Source: Anaerolineales bacterium
GTDB lineage: Bacteria > Chloroflexota > Anaerolineae > Anaerolineales > UBA11579
Direction: 5' to 3'
Assembly (NCBI GenBank): GCA_019454165.1
Contig: CP075367.1
Span: 1,714,805 to 1,778,804 of the forward strand
Length of the DNA stretch: 64,000 nucleotides
Shown piece after piece: positions 61,622 to 64,000 of the stretch; the first letter of the stretch is position 1, and every line of letters starts with the position of its first letter. Both the position numbers and the translations under genes were made by a program. A model generated the notes under the pieces. That model made no database searches. It saw only the letters and a list, made by a program, of their open reading frames with translations, and had not been told where the DNA came from.

Positions 61622-61630
61622 TGTTAGAAT
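61622..61630 (+). promoter_or_regulatory. Extended -10 box for azlCD, leaderless layout
   Basis: TGTTAGAAT (TG-N-TAGAAT) ends 9 nt before the azlC ATG at 61640, with no Shine-Dalgarno. Confidence 0.5.
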
Positions 61631-61639
61631 CTGCCCGGT

Positions 61640-62359
61640 ATGCCACTCTCCCCCTCTGATCGCAAACAACATTTCCTGGCCGGCGCGCGGGACACCTTCC
61701 CGCTGCTGGTAGGCGCCTGGCCGTTCGGCCTAATCTATGGTGCGCTGGGCATCGCCAGCGGCCTGAGCCCGCTGGCTACCGCCGCCATGTCGGCCGTGGT
61801 GTTTGCCGGCTCAGCGCAATTCATCGCAGTGAGCCTGGTGGCGGCCGGCACGCCCGTGCTGGTGATCGCGCTCACTACTTTCGTGGTGAACGCGCGTCAC
61901 ATCTTATATGCGGCCACCCTGGCCCCTCAACTCAAGGGATTGAGCACGCGCTGGCTAGCCCCATTGGGCTTCTGGCTCACCGACGAATCCTTTGTGGTGG
62001 CCGCCAAGGGTTTTGAAGAACGCGCCACGCCACACGAGCGCAAGTGGTATCTGCTGGGCAGCGAACTGGCGATGTTCCTCAACTGGCAAATTGCCACCTG
62101 GGTGGGCATAGCTGCCGGCCAGGCGATCCCCGACCCGGCCAGTTGGGGGTTGGAGTTTGCGCTGGTAGTGACCTTCCTCGGTATGCTGGTGCCGATGCTC
62201 AAGGGCAGGCCAGAGCTTATTTCTGTGCTGGTGGCAGCCACCACAGCTCTGCTGGCGATCAACCTGCCCCACCGCAGCGGCCTGTTGCTGGCCGCCGTGC
62301 TCGGCATCCTGGCCGGCCTGCTCGCTGAAAAAGCCTGGCCCCGCAAGGAGCCAGCATGA
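61640..62359 (+). CDS. azlC: AzlC family branched-chain amino acid exporter, large subunit
   Basis: 239 aa, six or seven membrane segments. [20 protein letters not shown] near the start, [20 protein letters not shown] and [16 protein letters not shown] are AzlC signatures. Exports leucine-type amino acids with the small AzlD subunit, whose ATG overlaps this stop by 4 bp. Confidence 0.93.
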   Translation: MPLSPSDRKQHFLAGARDTFPLLVGAWPFGLIYGALGIASGLSPLATAAMSAVVFAGSAQFIAVSLVAAGTPVLVIALTTFVVNARHILYAATLAPQLKGLSTRWLAPLGFWLTDESFVVAAKGFEERATPHERKWYLLGSELAMFLNWQIATWVGIAAGQAIPDPASWGLEFALVVTFLGMLVPMLKGRPELISVLVAATTALLAINLPHRSGLLLAAVLGILAGLLAEKAWPRKEPA

Positions 62360-62670
62360 ACGAATTCTGGCTGCTGTTCGGGATGGCCGTGGCCACTATG
62401 GCCACGCGTATCCCGGTGCTCATTACGCTCAGCCGGCGCGAGTTGCCCACCAGCGTGCGGCGCGCCTTGCATTACGTGCCCCCCGCTGTGCTGGCGGCGA
62501 TCATTGCCCCGATCGTGCTGCTGGATGAAGGCAAGCCCTACGTTGCCCTGGACAACGCCATGCTGGCGGCCAGCCTGATCGCTATCTTTGTTTCATGGCG
62601 CACGAAAAATCTGCTGCTGACCATTGTGCTAGGGATGGCGGCTTTTCTGGTCTGGCGCGCCCTGTTCTAA
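62356..62670 (+). CDS. azlD: AzlD domain protein, small subunit of the exporter
   Basis: 104 aa, three to four membrane segments. [19 protein letters not shown] is the AzlD hallmark (YxPxAVLAAI). Forms the exporter with AzlC. Overlap of 4 bp with azlC shows coupled translation. Confidence 0.92.
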   Translation: MNEFWLLFGMAVATMATRIPVLITLSRRELPTSVRRALHYVPPAVLAAIIAPIVLLDEGKPYVALDNAMLAASLIAIFVSWRTKNLLLTIVLGMAAFLVWRALF

Positions 62671-62681
62671 CGGAGGCAAGC

Positions 62682-63629
62682 ATGACTTACGCTCCCCCAA
62701 GCCCATCCACTCTTGACTGGCTTCTGGATTCCGACCCAGCCATTTGTTGGCAGGTTCTGCAAGATCTCGCCGATGCACCAGCAGACGCAGTGGCAGCTGA
62801 ACGTGCCCGCGTGGCAACCGAAGGCTGGGGTGCGCAGCTTCTCAGCCTGCAACAGCCGGATGGCGACTGGGGTGGCGGCGCGTGGATGCACAAGAGCTGG
62901 GCTTCCACATTCGAGACCTTGATGCTGCTGCGCGAGCTGGGCTTGGAGCCGCACAGCCAACCTGCCCACAATGCGATCGCCCTGGTCAAGCAGAACAGCA
63001 ACTGGGGCGAATACCACAACCACGCGCCCTTCTTCGAAGGCGAGAGCGAACCGTGCATCAATGGCCGCGTGCTGGCGATCGGCGCCTATTTCGGTGAAGC
63101 CAGCAACAAGCTCGCTAAGCGGCTGCTCAGCGAGCAGTTGCCCGACGGCGGTTGGAATTGCGACGCGCCCGAAAGCACGCACGCTTCATTTAACACAACA
63201 TTGTGCGTGCTGGAAGGCTTGTACGCCTATGAGCAGGTGACCCAAGACAGCGCGGTGACCGCAGCGCGCCGGCGCGGGGAGGACTACTTGCTGGCACGCG
63301 GGTTGTACAAATCTTTGCACACTGGGCAACCTATCAACCTGGACCGCAAGAGCGAGAAAGACTGGCGCAAGATCAGCTTCCCCACTCGCTGGTATTACGA
63401 CATTCTGTGGGCGCTGGACTATTTGCGCAAAACCGGCGCTGCTCCAGACTCGCGCGCCGCCGATGCAGCCGCACTGATCGCCAGCAAGCAAACTGCCGAA
63501 GGCACCTGGCTGCTGGAAACCTATCATGACGGCGCCGAGCATTTCCGCATGGAAACCGTCGAGCAGCCCAGCCGCTGGCTGACGCTGCGCGCCTTACGCG
63601 TGCTGCGCTGGTACTCTCAGATCCCCTAG
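62682..63629 (+). CDS. Alpha/alpha-toroid protein (squalene-cyclase/prenyltransferase-like repeats)
   Basis: 315 aa. Several QW-like repeats: LQQPDGDWGGGAWM, LLSEQLPDGGWNCD, SKQTAEGTWLLE, separated by helices, as in terpene cyclases and prenyltransferase beta subunits. It lacks a DxDD-type motif that I can find and is shorter than squalene cyclases, so enzyme activity is doubtful. CGGAGG lies before the ATG at 62682. It may be cotranscribed with azlCD (11 bp). Its role is unknown. Confidence 0.82.
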   Translation: MTYAPPSPSTLDWLLDSDPAICWQVLQDLADAPADAVAAERARVATEGWGAQLLSLQQPDGDWGGGAWMHKSWASTFETLMLLRELGLEPHSQPAHNAIALVKQNSNWGEYHNHAPFFEGESEPCINGRVLAIGAYFGEASNKLAKRLLSEQLPDGGWNCDAPESTHASFNTTLCVLEGLYAYEQVTQDSAVTAARRRGEDYLLARGLYKSLHTGQPINLDRKSEKDWRKISFPTRWYYDILWALDYLRKTGAAPDSRAADAAALIASKQTAEGTWLLETYHDGAEHFRMETVEQPSRWLTLRALRVLRWYSQIP

Positions 63630-63696
63630 CGGGGAACCGCGCGGCCGCGCCGTCTGGTATTACATAAGCAACCGAGGAAAGCCAAGTCCGTTAATC

Positions 63697-63728
63697 AAAA
63701 GGCCATCGGTTAACCGATGGCCTTTTTT
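63697..63728. terminator. Bidirectional intrinsic terminator
   Basis: AAAGGCCATCGGTT and AACCGATGGCCTTT, with T-run, between the converging toroid gene and glmS. Confidence 0.93.
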
Positions 63729-63751
63729 GTACTTCGTTTGGAATGGCGGAT

Positions 63752-64000
63752 TTACTCCACCGTGACGCTCTTGGCCAGGTTACGCGGCTGGTCAACATCC
63801 AACCCGCGCAGGCTGGCGATGTGATAGGCCAGCATTTGCAACGGGATGACCGCGGCCACTGGCGACAGCAACGGGTGAGTCTTCGGGATCCAGAGCACAT
63901 GGTCGGCCAGGGTGGGGATCAGCGTGTCGCCCACGGTGGCCACGGCCACTACCTTGCCGCCGCGCGCCTTGGCCTGCTCGATCTGGCTGATCATCTTCTC
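63752..64000 (-). CDS. glmS: Glutamine-fructose-6-phosphate aminotransferase, C-terminal part (5' end outside window)
   Basis: 83 codons read in from the right edge, ending in TAA. The isomerase domain end is visible: GGKVVAVATVGD, HPLLSPVAAVIPLQMLAYH and the invariant last stretch GLDVDQPRNLAKSVTVE. Makes glucosamine 6-phosphate for peptidoglycan and surface glycans. Confidence 0.95.
   Translation of the reverse strand, partial: EKMISQIEQAKARGGKVVAVATVGDTLIPTLADHVLWIPKTHPLLSPVAAVIPLQMLAYHIASLRGLDVDQPRNLAKSVTVE

Overview
The window reads as a piece of a Chloroflexota chromosome, probably class Anaerolineae. This is an inference from GC-rich backbone genes, the mix of families (type 2 isopentenyl-diphosphate isomerase, NuoC-NuoD fusion, zinc-ribbon/LysM proteins, DUF2089 and SHOCT-like stress proteins, RicT-like PSP1 protein without sporulation genes) and many genes with a -10-like box only 6-11 nt before the start codon. 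No rRNA, prophage, insertion sequence or CRISPR array is visible. One tRNA-Gly(CCC) is present, and the window cuts a gene at each end (fni, glmS).

Layout. 1-2.2 kb: isoprenoid genes (fni, polyprenyl diphosphate synthase) and a small DUF1328 membrane protein. 2.3-6.1 kb: HerA-like ATPase and HemW. 6.1-12.2 kb: zinc-ribbon/LysM membrane protein, an mdh-gltA TCA operon, trxB and ygfZ. 12.2-12.9 kb: a gene-free stretch packed with dispersed repeats. 12.9-15.9 kb: a four- or five-gene operon with a strong sigma70-type promoter in which one ~30-residue SHOCT-like module recurs in four consecutive proteins. 16-18.8 kb: DUF309, a cyclase-family hydrolase, an NDUFA9-like NAD(P)-binding protein and a PAP2 membrane protein. 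18.8-22.7 kb: a tight run of a predicted TIM-barrel protein, an FtsZ whose T7 loop carries His in place of the catalytic Asp, and three small unknown genes. 22.8-27 kb: a small gene under a promoter with a GAAC-N4-GTTC box, then a sulfur-transfer cluster (Rrf2 regulator, thioredoxin-like, DUF4395, rhodanese, MBL-rhodanese). 27-30.6 kb: a FadR-type regulator and a 2-oxoacid:ferredoxin oxidoreductase.

30.6-46 kb is a surface-glycan island, visibly AT-richer than its flanks: a WecA/TagO-like phosphoglycosyltransferase, three GT4-type glycosyltransferases, a Wzm/Wzt ABC exporter, a sulfotransferase, a fused ATP sulfurylase-APS kinase (PAPS supply) and three large GT-C-like membrane proteins. Together they suggest a sulfated cell-surface polysaccharide or glycoconjugate.

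46-52.4 kb: tRNA-Gly, pyruvate kinase, a membrane protein, an EamA transporter, a methyltransferase with a small membrane partner, and a BtuF-like protein. 52.5-59.7 kb: cupredoxin lipoprotein, RicT-like protein, a cysteine-free Mrp ATPase, a small Cys-motif protein, then nuoB-nuoCD-nuoI behind an IscX-like gene, divergent from a SufR-like regulator. 59.7-64 kb: two secreted or membrane proteins (one CAP plus LysM), azlCD, an alpha/alpha-toroid protein and the end of glmS. All functions are read from sequence motifs by eye; no database search was run.
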